Below, piece by piece: positions 27,374 through 37,163 of a stretch of 64,000 nucleotides of DNA. The stretch comes from Scolanthus callimorphus (Eukaryota > Cnidaria > Anthozoa > Actiniaria > Edwardsiidae): contig CM066919.1 in assembly GCA_033964015.1 (NCBI GenBank), positions 806,001 to 870,000 of the forward strand, in the 5' to 3' direction. The notes beneath the pieces were generated by a model. It was not told the origin of the DNA, made no database searches, and was given only the letters and a program-made list of their open reading frames with translations. The stretch's first letter is position 1. Every line of letters begins with the position of its first letter. A program made the position numbers and the translations under genes.

Positions 27374-28961
27374 ATGGTTAGGTTTAAGAAAAGGTAAGTA
27401 TTTGAAGTTGCATTCCCCTTGTATATTGTCTAAGAAAAGTGTGTATAGATCTGCAATACGTTGTTCTTTTCTCGTGTGTCTTTATTTCTTTGTCTTTATT
27501 TCTCAGATACTTCCTCGTGGAAATCAAGTTCAGAGATGGGTTGGTTGACGAATCTCTAGCAATGGATTCAGTGCGTGATGCAGTCAAAACAGCAGTGAAA
27601 GCGGCTCATGGGGACTATGGATTAGCTTGCATACAGATATCTCTTAGAGGTACAAGCGTGAATCACGAACGATATCGACCGACATAAGATTACATTATTG
27701 ACCTTAGAATTTCTGAGGTCCTTCCAAGTCTTGTAAACTACAATCCTGGCTTCAATAAGCCATCCATGAATTTGAAACATCATATGTACAGGAAAGGAAA
27801 GAACTTTCCTGATGACATAAGATTATATTTCTTCCTTCCCAGTGAAGTATCTGAACCCAGTGACCAATGTGATGTTTATTGCATGTGGGAGGGACCATCA
27901 CAAGATGCTACAGTCCTCACTGACGTTTGTTAAAAGCATCAAGGGAAGAGAGTGCATGTTCAACACCCTCTACATCGGAGGTACATGGTACTTGAAAATG
28001 TTAAACAGATATCTCAGATTATCACAGTCTTACAGCTGTTTTGTGTATTCTACGAACTCTCGCGTTTGACTTTCAATGGCGTTCTGGCTTCCATCAATCA
28101 AACTCTTGAGTCTGATTTGAGTCTTAGCTGACCGTAAGTTAGACGATTTGTAAATAAAAAGATAGTTCAAGATGCTGTGTGGAGCATTTCACTGGGATGG
28201 CAAATTTTGATTGACAGTAGCCAGAAAGCAGTTTGCAGAATACTCAGAACAGCTGTAATCATGATCAATATGAAAAAGAAGTGAACATTTTTTCCTCTTT
28301 TATAGGAACCATACGGTCATGCCAAAATTCCTGGTCAAGCACAACAAAGCCCAGTTATTTGGTTTGCTGGAGAAATGTCAAACACCAGGTAACTATACCA
28401 CAATAGAATTAAATAATACACTCAGTGGACATTCAAAAGACATAATATCAAATAATAAAGTTCCTTATTTGACAATTATGTTGGTAACAAAGACCACCTG
28501 ACAGAAATTTATTATAGAAAAATGTATCACAGGGGGCTTTGTTTATGACCCTGGAATTACCACAAATGTCTTTGTTTTTAACCTGGAATTTCCTGCAGGA
28601 GTCCTTGAATTTCCACAGGGGTACAACAATTATTGGAAATGTATAGTTCCTCAACAGGGGTGTTATGACTTTTTGTTGGAAAAACCTATTTTCTCAGTCT
28701 AACTTCTAGCCTTCCCATTGACTCTAAGAAATGCCAGAGTAAGGGATAGTTGTGCAACATGTTTATTGTTATTTTTTTCTTCTTCAAATGTTTGCAGCTG
28801 AGAAGGAGAAGGTATCATCACTGATAGATTCTGCCACAAAAGAAGCAACTGTTTTAGATTCCATTTGGGTGTGGAAAAGACGAACAAGAATACTCACTCA
28901 GAAACATAAGAAACCAGAACAGAAAGAAAAGGAAGACTTGTACAGTAGTGATTCAGGATAA
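27374..28961 (+). CDS. POP5: POP5, RNase P/MRP protein subunit
   Basis: Subunit of ribonuclease P (tRNA 5' maturation) and RNase MRP (rRNA processing) in the nucleus and nucleolus. Exons 27374-27393, 27507-27649, 27843-27980, 28306-28388, 28798-28961; about 182 residues (human about 163). The N-terminus MVRFKKRYFLVEI matches the POP5 family start; later motifs are GDYGLACIQISL, VKYLNPVTNVMFIACGR and FNTLYIGGTIRSCQKFLV. The C-terminal tail is charged (KPEQKEKEDLYSSDSG). In exon 4 the frame breaks at 28324-28327: AAAA should be AAAAA to read CQKFLVKHNKAQL, so a one-base homopolymer deletion is inferred. It is head to head with TYW1, another tRNA-maturation gene, and tail to tail with the Kelch gene. 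Confidence 0.92.
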
Positions 28962-28967
28962 AAATGG

Positions 28968-28973
28968 TTTATT
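28968..28973 (-). terminator. Polyadenylation signal for the BTB-Kelch gene
   Basis: AATAAA on the minus strand, about 110 bases after the Kelch stop codon and only 7 bases past the POP5 stop on the opposite strand. The two 3' UTRs therefore probably overlap. Confidence 0.5.
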
Positions 28974-29080
28974 CTCAACTCTACAAAGAAAGCTTGACAT
29001 AAAGTTATATGTGAAAAACCAGGAGTCGTCCTTCTAGAACCTCATGTTTAGTAAGCTTGTTTCAAACAAGCTGCAGAAAG

Positions 29081-31171
29081 TCAAAGGCACTGTGGGAGTG
29101 GCATAGGAAAACAGGAACTGTCATATCTATTAGCTGACAGACCCTCAATGATGACCCACTTCTGTGAGAAGCTTTCATAGTATTCCACGCTATCAACATC
29201 ACAACCTCCAACAACAAAGATTGAACCATTTACGGTAGCAATGCCAAAGCGTCGACGAGGACTGTTCAGTGGTGCAATTGATTGCCAGGTATCTTTAAGA
29301 GGAGTATAGACCTCTACAGTGTTCACAGGACCTCGTTCTCTGTATCATAACCTGTGAAACAGCAAGACAACACACGGTTTAAAAGGGGTTTGGCTGTCAC
29401 CAGCCTCCCCTGTGGGGAGACGAGCCAGATAGCTCTGGGTATGAGACTGGTATCCAAATGTCTTCTCTTTTGTTTTATATGCATGTGTACTGACATGAAC
29501 TGGAAACAGCATGGTTATCCAAAATATGGTCACTTTTTAACACAAATCGTTAATGTAGCATGCTACTAGTCCAACGGCTGATAACTTGTCTTAACTGGAA
29601 CATTTAATAAACCATTGTGTGATTCCAGAAATTATCCATACCCTTCCACAGGAACTACAATTGATACTCACCTCCCACAGCAAATATTTGATCATTCAGC
29701 ACTGCAGCCCCAAGTCCCCATCGATAAGTTGGCATGTCTGACACTATGTTCCACTGAGCACCAGGTTCTGACAGATCCAGCCTCTCAGTCACACCATGTG
29801 CTTCACAAAAGGTCCTGTCACACCCACCAAGTACATATATAGAGTCACGCAATATACACAGGCCAGGCCTATAATGCTCAACAGTAGGCACTGCAATACT
29901 TCCACAGCTATGTTCAGATGATAATTCTTCTAAGCTAAATTCTTCCTGAGTTACTTGATATTTAAGATTCTCTGGGTATAGTTTCTTTGCATTAGAGGCT
30001 CCGCCAATAGCGTAAATCACACCAGAGTGAGCACATAATTGACAGTTGCGAATATCAAGAACAGCAACACTGTTAGTCTCATTATTGATATTTTCCCAAT
30101 TTAAAGTTTCAATTGAGAATCTCAGCATCTTTTTTCCTATGACATAAATATAATTATCTGAGTAAAGAGTTCTATGAAAAAATGATCCAGCTTCTGCCAA
30201 GAATGTCTCTGGGAATTCTTCCCATGTTTGCCCATGAAAATCAAGAAATTCTAAATATGCTGAGGCAGGTTTGGCCTTTTGAATTGGGTTTGTACCATTC
30301 AAGAAACCACCATGATATAAAGAGCCATAGTTTGCCGTTTTCTGGTGTGAGACCCTGGGAGGTTGACAGATGTGTTCCCATGGAGATATGCAATAGCAGT
30401 GTTAATCAATTCCATACAGATTGGTGAATTTCCTATGCCAGCATTGTCCAGAAGCTTAGTTTGCAAATACTCTATATTGACTAAACCAAGGCGTAAAGCT
30501 GACAGTATATCATAACCATGGCGACTTCTCTCTTCTGTTTCTCTACTGAGCCACCTTAACACTGCATCACACAGCAAGTTCTCAGATTTCACACATATCG
30601 CGTCGCTTTTGAGAAGCATTTCTAAATGGTCCTTAGGAATTGCTAAAAATTCCTCCTGTTCGCAAATATCCATGAAGTTTTTGTTCACATAGTCGTCCAG
30701 GAGAGTCCTAAATTTGTCTGAAAATACAGAGCTTTGGTGCACAAGAATTTGGAAGCCCAAAGAGTTTCCTGGTGTCAGCTCCGCGCGAAGAAAGTTTTCA
30801 CAAGCTTTCAAAACAAACTCAACACTCCACATATTTGCGACCGTAAATATGGCTTCAAAATTCAATGAAGTGATTTCTACTTCAGAGGTGTAGAAATATT
30901 CAACAACTGACTTCACCCCATTCAATTCTACGCCGTGAAGAACAATTTCTTGAGTTCTACTTTCAATGAAAGTCGCGCCATCAGCGAACATCGCGCGGAA
31001 ATATGGCGCGTTTGCAGCCAACACGAGACGATGAGCGGGCAGAGTCTCACATCCAACCTTTAGTATAACATCACAGTAGCTGTTTGCAATTCTCAGTTCG
31101 TTCACTGACTGTAAGAATTTAGCAGAAAGACCAGCATCTTTTTGCACAAAAGTGTTATCGGTTTCCGCCAT
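29081..31171 (-). CDS. BTB-BACK-Kelch (KLHL-type) protein
   Basis: Putative substrate adaptor of a Cullin-3 ubiquitin ligase. Exon 1 31171-29672, exon 2 29351-29081, joined at G|GT; about 590 residues. BTB domain about residues 20-130 (NSYCDVILKVGCETLPAHRL; YFYTSEVEI), BACK about 135-245 (LLCDAVLRWLSRE), then Kelch repeats with GG doublets (YAIGGASN; YVLGGCDRTF; IFAVGG; FVVGGCDVD). Two one-base deletions break the frame: at 30310-30311 GG should be GGG (ATGGGTGGT, giving IMGGFLNGTNP), and near 29328-29331 one base is missing (ENEV-P-VNTVEVY expected). Both restore continuous Kelch sequence, so the gene is probably intact. Orthology within the KLHL family was not determined. Divergent from HSP70, 382 bp between start codons. 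Confidence 0.9.
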
Positions 31172-31242
31172 TTTGCATCCTATAGTTGTTTGGTATACCT
31201 GTGGTGGTCTTTGCCGTTTAGACCTAGATTCTAGTATTAGCC

Positions 31243-31255
31243 GAACCTTCGAGAA
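31243..31255 (+). promoter_or_regulatory. Heat-shock element, distal
   Basis: GAACCTTCGAGAA is a perfect three-unit heat-shock element (GAAnnTTCnnGAA), the binding site for an HSF trimer. It is about 300 bp upstream of the HSP70 ATG and 72 bp upstream of the Kelch ATG. Confidence 0.75.
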
Positions 31256-31409
31256 AACACAAGCAACTTCTGCAACTTCTGCGGGCTTTTCTTTCGCGTT
31301 CTCGTTTGTACTCGAATTTTCTAGCGAATTTGCATCATCCTAAATCAGCGAAAAATTTGCCGATTCACGTTCCATTTTCTGATTTAGCATCATAATTTAT
31401 TTTCAGAGA

Positions 31410-31421
31410 GAACTTTCCAGA
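31410..31421 (+). promoter_or_regulatory. Heat-shock element, proximal
   Basis: GAACTTTCCAGA carries two perfect units and a third GA(T): GAA-CT-TTC-CA-GAt. It sits 16 bp upstream of the TATA box, the usual position in HSP70 promoters. A further two-unit match, GAATTTTC, lies at 31314-31321. Confidence 0.75.
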
Positions 31422-31436
31422 TTTCCTTCAAACTAG

Positions 31437-31444
31437 TATAAATA
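31437..31444 (+). promoter_or_regulatory. TATA box of HSP70
   Basis: TATAAATA about 110 bp upstream of the HSP70 start codon, directly after the proximal heat-shock element. Confidence 0.75.
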
Positions 31445-31553
31445 TGGGGCTCGCAGAACACGAAGTCAAATTATTTTGTAGTCGACAAGACAACAAGAGA
31501 GAAAGCTATCACAAGACAAGAAATACAAGATATAGCAAAGCCTCAAGAGAAAG

Positions 31554-33450
31554 ATGGGTAAAACACCAGCTATTGGAATCGATCTCGGCACTACATACTC
31601 TTGTGTAGGGGTTTTCCAGAATGGGAAAGTGGAAATCATCGCCAACGATCAGGGGAATCGCACGACACCGAGTTATGTGGCATTCAACGATGCCGAGCGA
31701 CTTATCGGAGACGCGGCCAAGAACCAAGTGGCTTTGAACCCCGAGAACTCGGTCTTTGATGCTAAGAGACTGATAGGACGTAAATTTGAGGACTCTGCGG
31801 TGCAGTCTGACTTGAAACACTGGCCATTTACAGTCGTGAGCGACAACAACAAACCTAAGATCCGCGTCGAATATAAGGCGAAAGAAAGACGTTTGCTGCA
31901 GAGGAAATCAGCTCCATGGTCTTGACGAAGATGAAGGAGACTGCCGAGGCATACCTGGGGCAGAGAGTGAAAGACGCCGTGATTACTGTGCCAGCTTACT
32001 TTAACGACTCCCAGAGACAAGCTACTAAAGATGCGGGAGTCATATCCGGGCTGAATGTGCTGCGAGTGGTCAACGAGCCAACTGCCGCAGCTCTAGCTTA
32101 TGGCTTGGACAAGAACCTGAGCGGGGAGAAGAATGTGCTGATATTTGACCTGGGAGGCGGGACATTTGATGTTTCCATACTCACAATCGATGACGGGTCA
32201 CTTTTCGAGGTGAAATCCACTGCTGGCGACACTCATCTCGGCGGCGAAGACTTTGATAATCGTCTAGTAAATCACTTTGTAGCCGAGTTCAAGAGAAAGT
32301 TCAAGAAAGACATTAGCGGCCACTCCCGCGCTCTGCGGAGGCTGAGGACCGCATGCGAGAGAGCCAAGAGGACCTTGTCATCCAGCTCAGAGGCAACTAT
32401 CGAAGTGGACTCTCTTTTCGAGGGGATTGACTTTCACTCCAAGATCAGCAGAGCCAGGTTTGAAGACCTGTGCTCGGACTTGTTCCAGTCCTGTTTGGAG
32501 CCCGTGAACAAAGCCTTGAGGGACGCCAAGTTTAGCAAGACCGACATCCATGAGGTTGTACTGGTTGGAGGCTCAACACGCATCCCAAAGATCCAGAAGA
32601 TGCTGCAGGACTTTTTCAATGGCAAGAGTCTCAACAAGTCTATCAACCCTGATGAAGCTGTCGCCTACGGAGCAGCGGTACAGGCGGCCATTCTATCAGG
32701 AGACAAGAGTGACGAGGTCAAGGATGTCCTGTTAGTTGATGTGGCTCCACTGTCACTCGGCATTGAGACTGCAGGAGAGGTGATGACCAAGCTGATCGAG
32801 AGGAATGCTCGCATCCCCACTAAAGCTACTCAGACCTTCACCACATACTCCGACAACCAGCCAGCTGTCAGTATTCAAGTGTATGAGGGAGAGAGGGCAC
32901 TCACGAAACACAACAACCTGCTGGGAAGATTTGACTTGAGTGGGATCCCTCCAGCTCCAAGAGGAGTGCCACAGATTGAAGTGACATTCGACCTTGATGC
33001 TAACGGAATCCTGAATGTATCAGCTAAGGACAAGAGCACTGGGAAATCAGGCTCCATTACCATCACCAATGACAAAGGTCGCCTGACTAAAGAAGAGATC
33101 GACAGGATGGTGAATGATGCTGAGAAGTACAAAGAGGAAGACGACGCCCAGAGGGAGAGAATTACAGCGAGGAATAAACTGGAGAATTACGCCTTCAGTG
33201 TGAAGAGCGCTATCAATGAGCCCTCCCTGGAGAACAAACTGAACCAGAAGACAAGGATACTGTCAAGAGGAAAGTGGAGGAGGTGCTAAACTGGCTGGAC
33301 AACAACACTCTGGCAGAGAAGGAGGAGTTTGAGGAGAAAGAGAAAGAGTTGCAAAAGGTCTGCTCTCCCATCATGGCTAAAGTTCATGGGGCTGATAAGG
33401 GGTATAATGCTAGTGGACCTAATGGACCTACCGTAGAGGAAGTGGACTGA
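31554..33450 (+). CDS. HSP70: Cytosolic/nuclear heat-shock protein 70, intronless
   Basis: ATP-dependent chaperone. One exon, about 632 residues after allowing for two missing bases, ending in EEVD, the cytosolic HSP70 C-terminus that binds TPR co-chaperones. Family signatures: [13 protein letters not shown] near residue 10, [14 protein letters not shown] near 200, and [14 protein letters not shown] near 335; then the substrate-binding domain and an acidic lid. The frame breaks twice: at 31877-31878 (AAGGCGAA, expected AAGGGCGAA, giving [16 protein letters not shown]) and at 33244-33245 (AACCAGAAG, expected AACCCAGAAG, giving [19 protein letters not shown]). Each is one base short in a G or C run, so consensus error is more likely than decay. 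Lack of introns, heat-shock elements and a TATA box fit a stress-inducible copy. Confidence 0.95.
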
Positions 33451-33719
33451 TACCACATGTGTCAGTATAATATGAACTATTATGAAACATGATTTCTTAA
33501 TGTTTTGAATCAAGAGCAATATTGTAATCAAACAACTAATTTGTTTCAAGACTCATATTTAAAATATTGTAGAGATTAGCATTTTAAGAATTTCTCAACT
33601 GCATTAATTTCAGAATGTAAATGAAATATACTGTATAGAATGAATAGAAGTAGTTCTGTAGCAACAGTTGAAATTGTACAGTGTGGTTACCATTATTATT
33701 ATTTTCTATATTAGAGTAG

Positions 33720-33725
33720 AATAAA
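33720..33725 (+). terminator. HSP70 polyadenylation signal
   Basis: AATAAA about 270 bp after the HSP70 stop codon, in AT-rich 3' UTR sequence; a second AAATAAAAA is near 33752. Confidence 0.5.
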
Positions 33726-33809
33726 TCTTTGTAATGCAAAACGTACAGAAAAATAAAAATTGTTATTATTGAAAATTTTCTTTGTAATGGCCCTTGTTTG
33801 AAACACACA

Positions 33810-34460
33810 CTAAATACCCAAGGTCAGGGAAAACATCTAAAGTTCGCAAGATTTTTAGGGTCACGTCTGCAGAATAAAAAAAACAGCCAATTTCTCTATA
33901 ATTTTAGGGGCAAATGGTTGCTATAACACTTGATTTGAAAAATGTTTTTACACAGAAAAAACATCTGGGTCTCTGAGTATGCTCATGGAGCTCAAAGATT
34001 TTTAAAACACATGTCAGTTCTTGGTTTTTCACCTTTGTTTTTGTCCCCTAAATGGTCATCCTCGGAAACCAAGAGGTTTTTACACGAAAAATCTGGGTTA
34101 CTGAGGATGTACAATCAGGGATGGCAGGGCCACATTTTGCCCCACATTTGTTATCATACATTTTCACTAAACTCAGCCCCTCCACCTTGCCATACAATCT
34201 AGAGCCACTTTGAGCCACCACTTTGAAAGCTGTTTCGCCATCCCTGACAGGAGGTATTTGAAGATTTTTAAAACCATCAGTCCTCTGTTTTTTTAGCTTT
34301 GTTGTTGCAGTTAATTTTCCCACCTTTTTTTTTGCATATAAAATTAAATTTTAAATCAATGACCAGTATCCTGGTTGACAAAGACTTCAATAGAGATTAC
34401 TTACTAAAGGCTCAGTCTTGCTAATGGTGTCTATAATACAAGACACACATATAGTGTGGT
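33810..34460. other. Convergent spacer between HSP70 and SIRT4
   Basis: No coding region. A weak inverted pair (CAGGGATGGC near 34117 and GCCATCCCTG near 34239) may mark a small degraded element. It otherwise holds the 3' flanks of both genes. Confidence 0.4.
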
Positions 34461-34467
34461 TTTACTG

Positions 34468-36248
34468 TTAGCTACATCGTAGTAAAGTCAGTTTTGGTAG
34501 AACAGCTCCACATATTGCAGACACTTTCAAAGATGCTAACTTATCAGCTCTAGTTTTACCAATGTTTAAAATAACTATGGGCTTTCCTTGCTTAGAAGCC
34601 TCTAAAACAAACCTATAACTAGAATATACCTCAACTGTTGAACCTATAATCCAAACGGCATCACTTTCATTAAGATGTTCATAAGCAGCATTGACTATTG
34701 ACTTAGGGACAGAATCTCCAAAGAATACTACATCTGGCTTCAGGATTCCCCCACAGGACCGGCAAGGGGGGACTTGGAAATCCTTAATGAGATCATCACT
34801 TATAAATGTATCTCCATCTGGGGCTTGCGCATGTCCAGTTGCGTGCCAATCAGGATTGAGCTCTTTGAATCTTCTGTTCAGTGCAGATCTGGGGGTGATC
34901 TGGTTGCAGCTTAGACAGATAACTCTGTAGATTTATTTAAAAAAAAAACATGATCAGTGGCTTCAAACAATACTATGGATTTCACAGAACCGTGATGCAC
35001 TTGCTCGAAGACTTACTCGTTCGTGCTATTACACGAAAACTCTTGAATGAAAATGATATCAATGTGAAATGCACACTATTTGTGAAGGTCTACCATAAAG
35101 TCCTTATGGCAGTTTTAATTTCTGGTCCAAGCATGGTGTCAATCCCTGATAATGGAGGTGGGAACTCATGCACTTTTGTGGGTGATTATGCTTGTCCTAA
35201 TATTTAGGGATCAAAATCACAGCAAATGGTAATATTTTACAGGCATTCACATAAACACCTTAATTTTCCTAAATTAATGTATTTATTTACTTGTGTATAT
35301 TTTCCCTGCGAGCAGAGGCCTCTTTTCTCTGCATTTTGCTTAGACCTCTGCGCTGGGTTGAAAATGGCCTTGGTTTGCTTTCATCCACAACCTTAGACGG
35401 TTGCTGACCATTTCTTGAGCCTTATATGTGCACGCTTATCTACAGACATTTTCTGCTGGGGGCTCAGATAATATCAGCGAAAAATGTCTGTAGGTATGCA
35501 TGTGCATATTATAATGGGCTCACGAAATGGTCAGCAAACCATCCAAGGTTGTGGATGGCAGCAAATCAAAGCAAGTTTTAACCCAGCGCAGAGGTCTCTT
35601 TTCCTTGTGACCCTCAGCCAGCGAAATGCAGAGAAAGAGGCCTCTGCTAGCAGGGAAGGGTATATTTACTTGGTATCTTTTAGGGGTCACATTCGTTTTT
35701 TTTTGCCCCCACAAACCGCCCCTGTAAACCAACCTGTGCGAACACCCATGCAGCTCTGTGATCCTATCAGAACCTGCCTTAGTGTGCAAAGCGTCTACAT
35801 TCTGTGTCACAAGCCAATGCACCAGGCCCAATTTCTCAAGCTTAGCTAGCGAGATATGAGCATCGTTTGGCTGTCGAGATCCAAATTCTTCCCAACCGAC
35901 ATAATTCCTGGCCCAATACCTCCGCCGCATTTCAGCACTTTTAAGAAAAACATGGTACTCCATCGGGCGATCTCCGGAAACCGCATAGAGTCCAACACCC
36001 TCAGATCGATAATCTCTTATTCCCGACTCTGTCGAAATACCAGCGCCAGTGAGTACGAAGATTTTAGAATGTCTCGCGAGGAAGTTATCCAGTTGTTTGG
36101 TTATGTAAACAAGCTCGCTTTCGGAATTTTCGCATTTTGGTACATATTGGAGCTGCTGCTTCAGCTCTGAAGTTGAAGATAAATTCCTTGTGATAATGTG
36201 GGAAAAGAGTACCCTCCTTAGGAAGAGAAACCTCATCATATGAGACAC
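34468..36248 (-). CDS. SIRT4: SIRT4-type mitochondrial sirtuin
   Basis: NAD-dependent deacylase/ADP-ribosyltransferase-like enzyme of the mitochondrial matrix. Exon 1 36248-35734 and exon 2 34924-34468 join in phase (CAC AG|A GTT); 323 residues against about 314 for human SIRT4. The N-terminus MSHMMRFLFLRRVLFSHIITR is Arg-rich without acidic residues, as in a mitochondrial presequence. Sirtuin motifs: TGAGISTESGIRDYRSE, RYWARNYVGW (class II SIRT4-type), TQNVDALHTKAGS, ELHGC with the catalytic His, zinc-binding CLSC and CRSC pairs, KPDVVFFGD, and IIGSTVEVYSSYRF. No frameshift. The single intron contains a foldback element (35290-35660). Confidence 0.95.
35290..35660. mobile_element. Foldback MITE in SIRT4 intron
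   Basis: Left arm (from TTTCCCTGCGAGCAGAGGCC at about 35303 to CTGACCATTTCTTGAGCC near 35420) is matched inverted by 35518-35660 (GGCTCACGAAATGGTCAGC to CTCTGCTAGCAGGGAA). The arms are about 125-140 bp with a ~95-bp spacer, and GTATATT occurs outside both ends. The right arm overlaps the reading frame extension past the exon 1 donor at 35734, so the apparent longer sirtuin ORF is intronic. Confidence 0.75.
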
Positions 36249-36939
36249 TACGTTTTTAATTTCAGTCCACCGCCATCTTGGAATGATCTAGAGCAAGCAG
36301 CGCGCGTGCTACCATCACAAAACAATTGACCACAGGTATCCCATCAACAGTAGACGTGGCAACCTGTAAATGATTTATGATAAGAATCTTTTTCTAACAA
36401 TAAACGTCGACCTAAAGACAGAGAAATGTATCTATATATGCTATTCACAAGTGACTCTGTTCATTCACAACTACCCTAGCATGTGTACAGTGCATTACAA
36501 CTTCAATCACTAGGAGGGGACTTATTCACTTGTACCCTAGAAAAAGAGGAGGATTTACGAAATTTCTAGTGAGGTTTCCAGACTTCCAGGTTTCCCTATG
36601 AATTTGAATTATTCCCATCTTGCTTTATTGCAGAACTCGAGAACTTAACTCTTGTCAGCCTTGCAAGAATGGTTAGCCCATCTCATGTAAACACACTAGA
36701 AATTTTTAGCCAGTTTTGGCAGTGGGAGATTGCCAACAACCTTGTAACAGCTGAAAAGCAGTTTTACCCTACAGTACCCTTCACTTTGCTCCATTCTAGG
36801 TTTAGTGTATCTATAGTAAATGAGTGAAGCTCGGAGACTCTCATACCGTGGGTAGCAAACAGTGGTTTCTGTCCCTATTCGGCTAGCAGGGAGCATGCCA
36901 GGCATATTTTTTAATACTAGCACAGGTTAGTAAGATATA

Positions 36940-37082
36940 CCCTGCAAGCAGATGTTTCTTTCTGTCAGTCTTTTATTAGCTTGCAAGGCTGTTCATGTCT
37001 CTGGTATTTCACATGGTTGACATGCGGACAACTTTGCTAGCTAATACAAGACAGACAAAAAGAAACCTCTGTTCGCAGGTTA
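36940..37082. mobile_element. MITE copy with diverged CCCTGC TIRs
   Basis: TACCCTGCAAGCAGATGTTTC at the left and GAAACCTCTGTTCGCAGGTTA at the right, with AAGAAACCTCTG / TTTCTTTCTGTC inner similarity. Same TIR style as 9196 and 35290. Confidence 0.45.
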
Positions 37083-37163
37083 AGTAAGTTGACGAGGCAG
37101 AAGATGATGGCATGTTTTGAGTCACATTTTTATTGCACGTCTGTTCATACAGGAAGTGAGAAT

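Noticed and set aside
31509..33132. Minus-strand ORFs within HSP70
   Set aside because: Antisense shadows of a conserved coding sequence with no independent domain.
31554..33450. HSP70 as a pseudogene because of two frame breaks
   Set aside because: Both breaks are one-base homopolymer losses, all signatures and the EEVD end are intact, promoter elements are present, and other genes show the same error type.
35520..35733. C-terminal extension of the sirtuin ORF past 35734
   Set aside because: The conserved protein continues at 34924 through a phase-correct splice; the extension is intronic MITE sequence.
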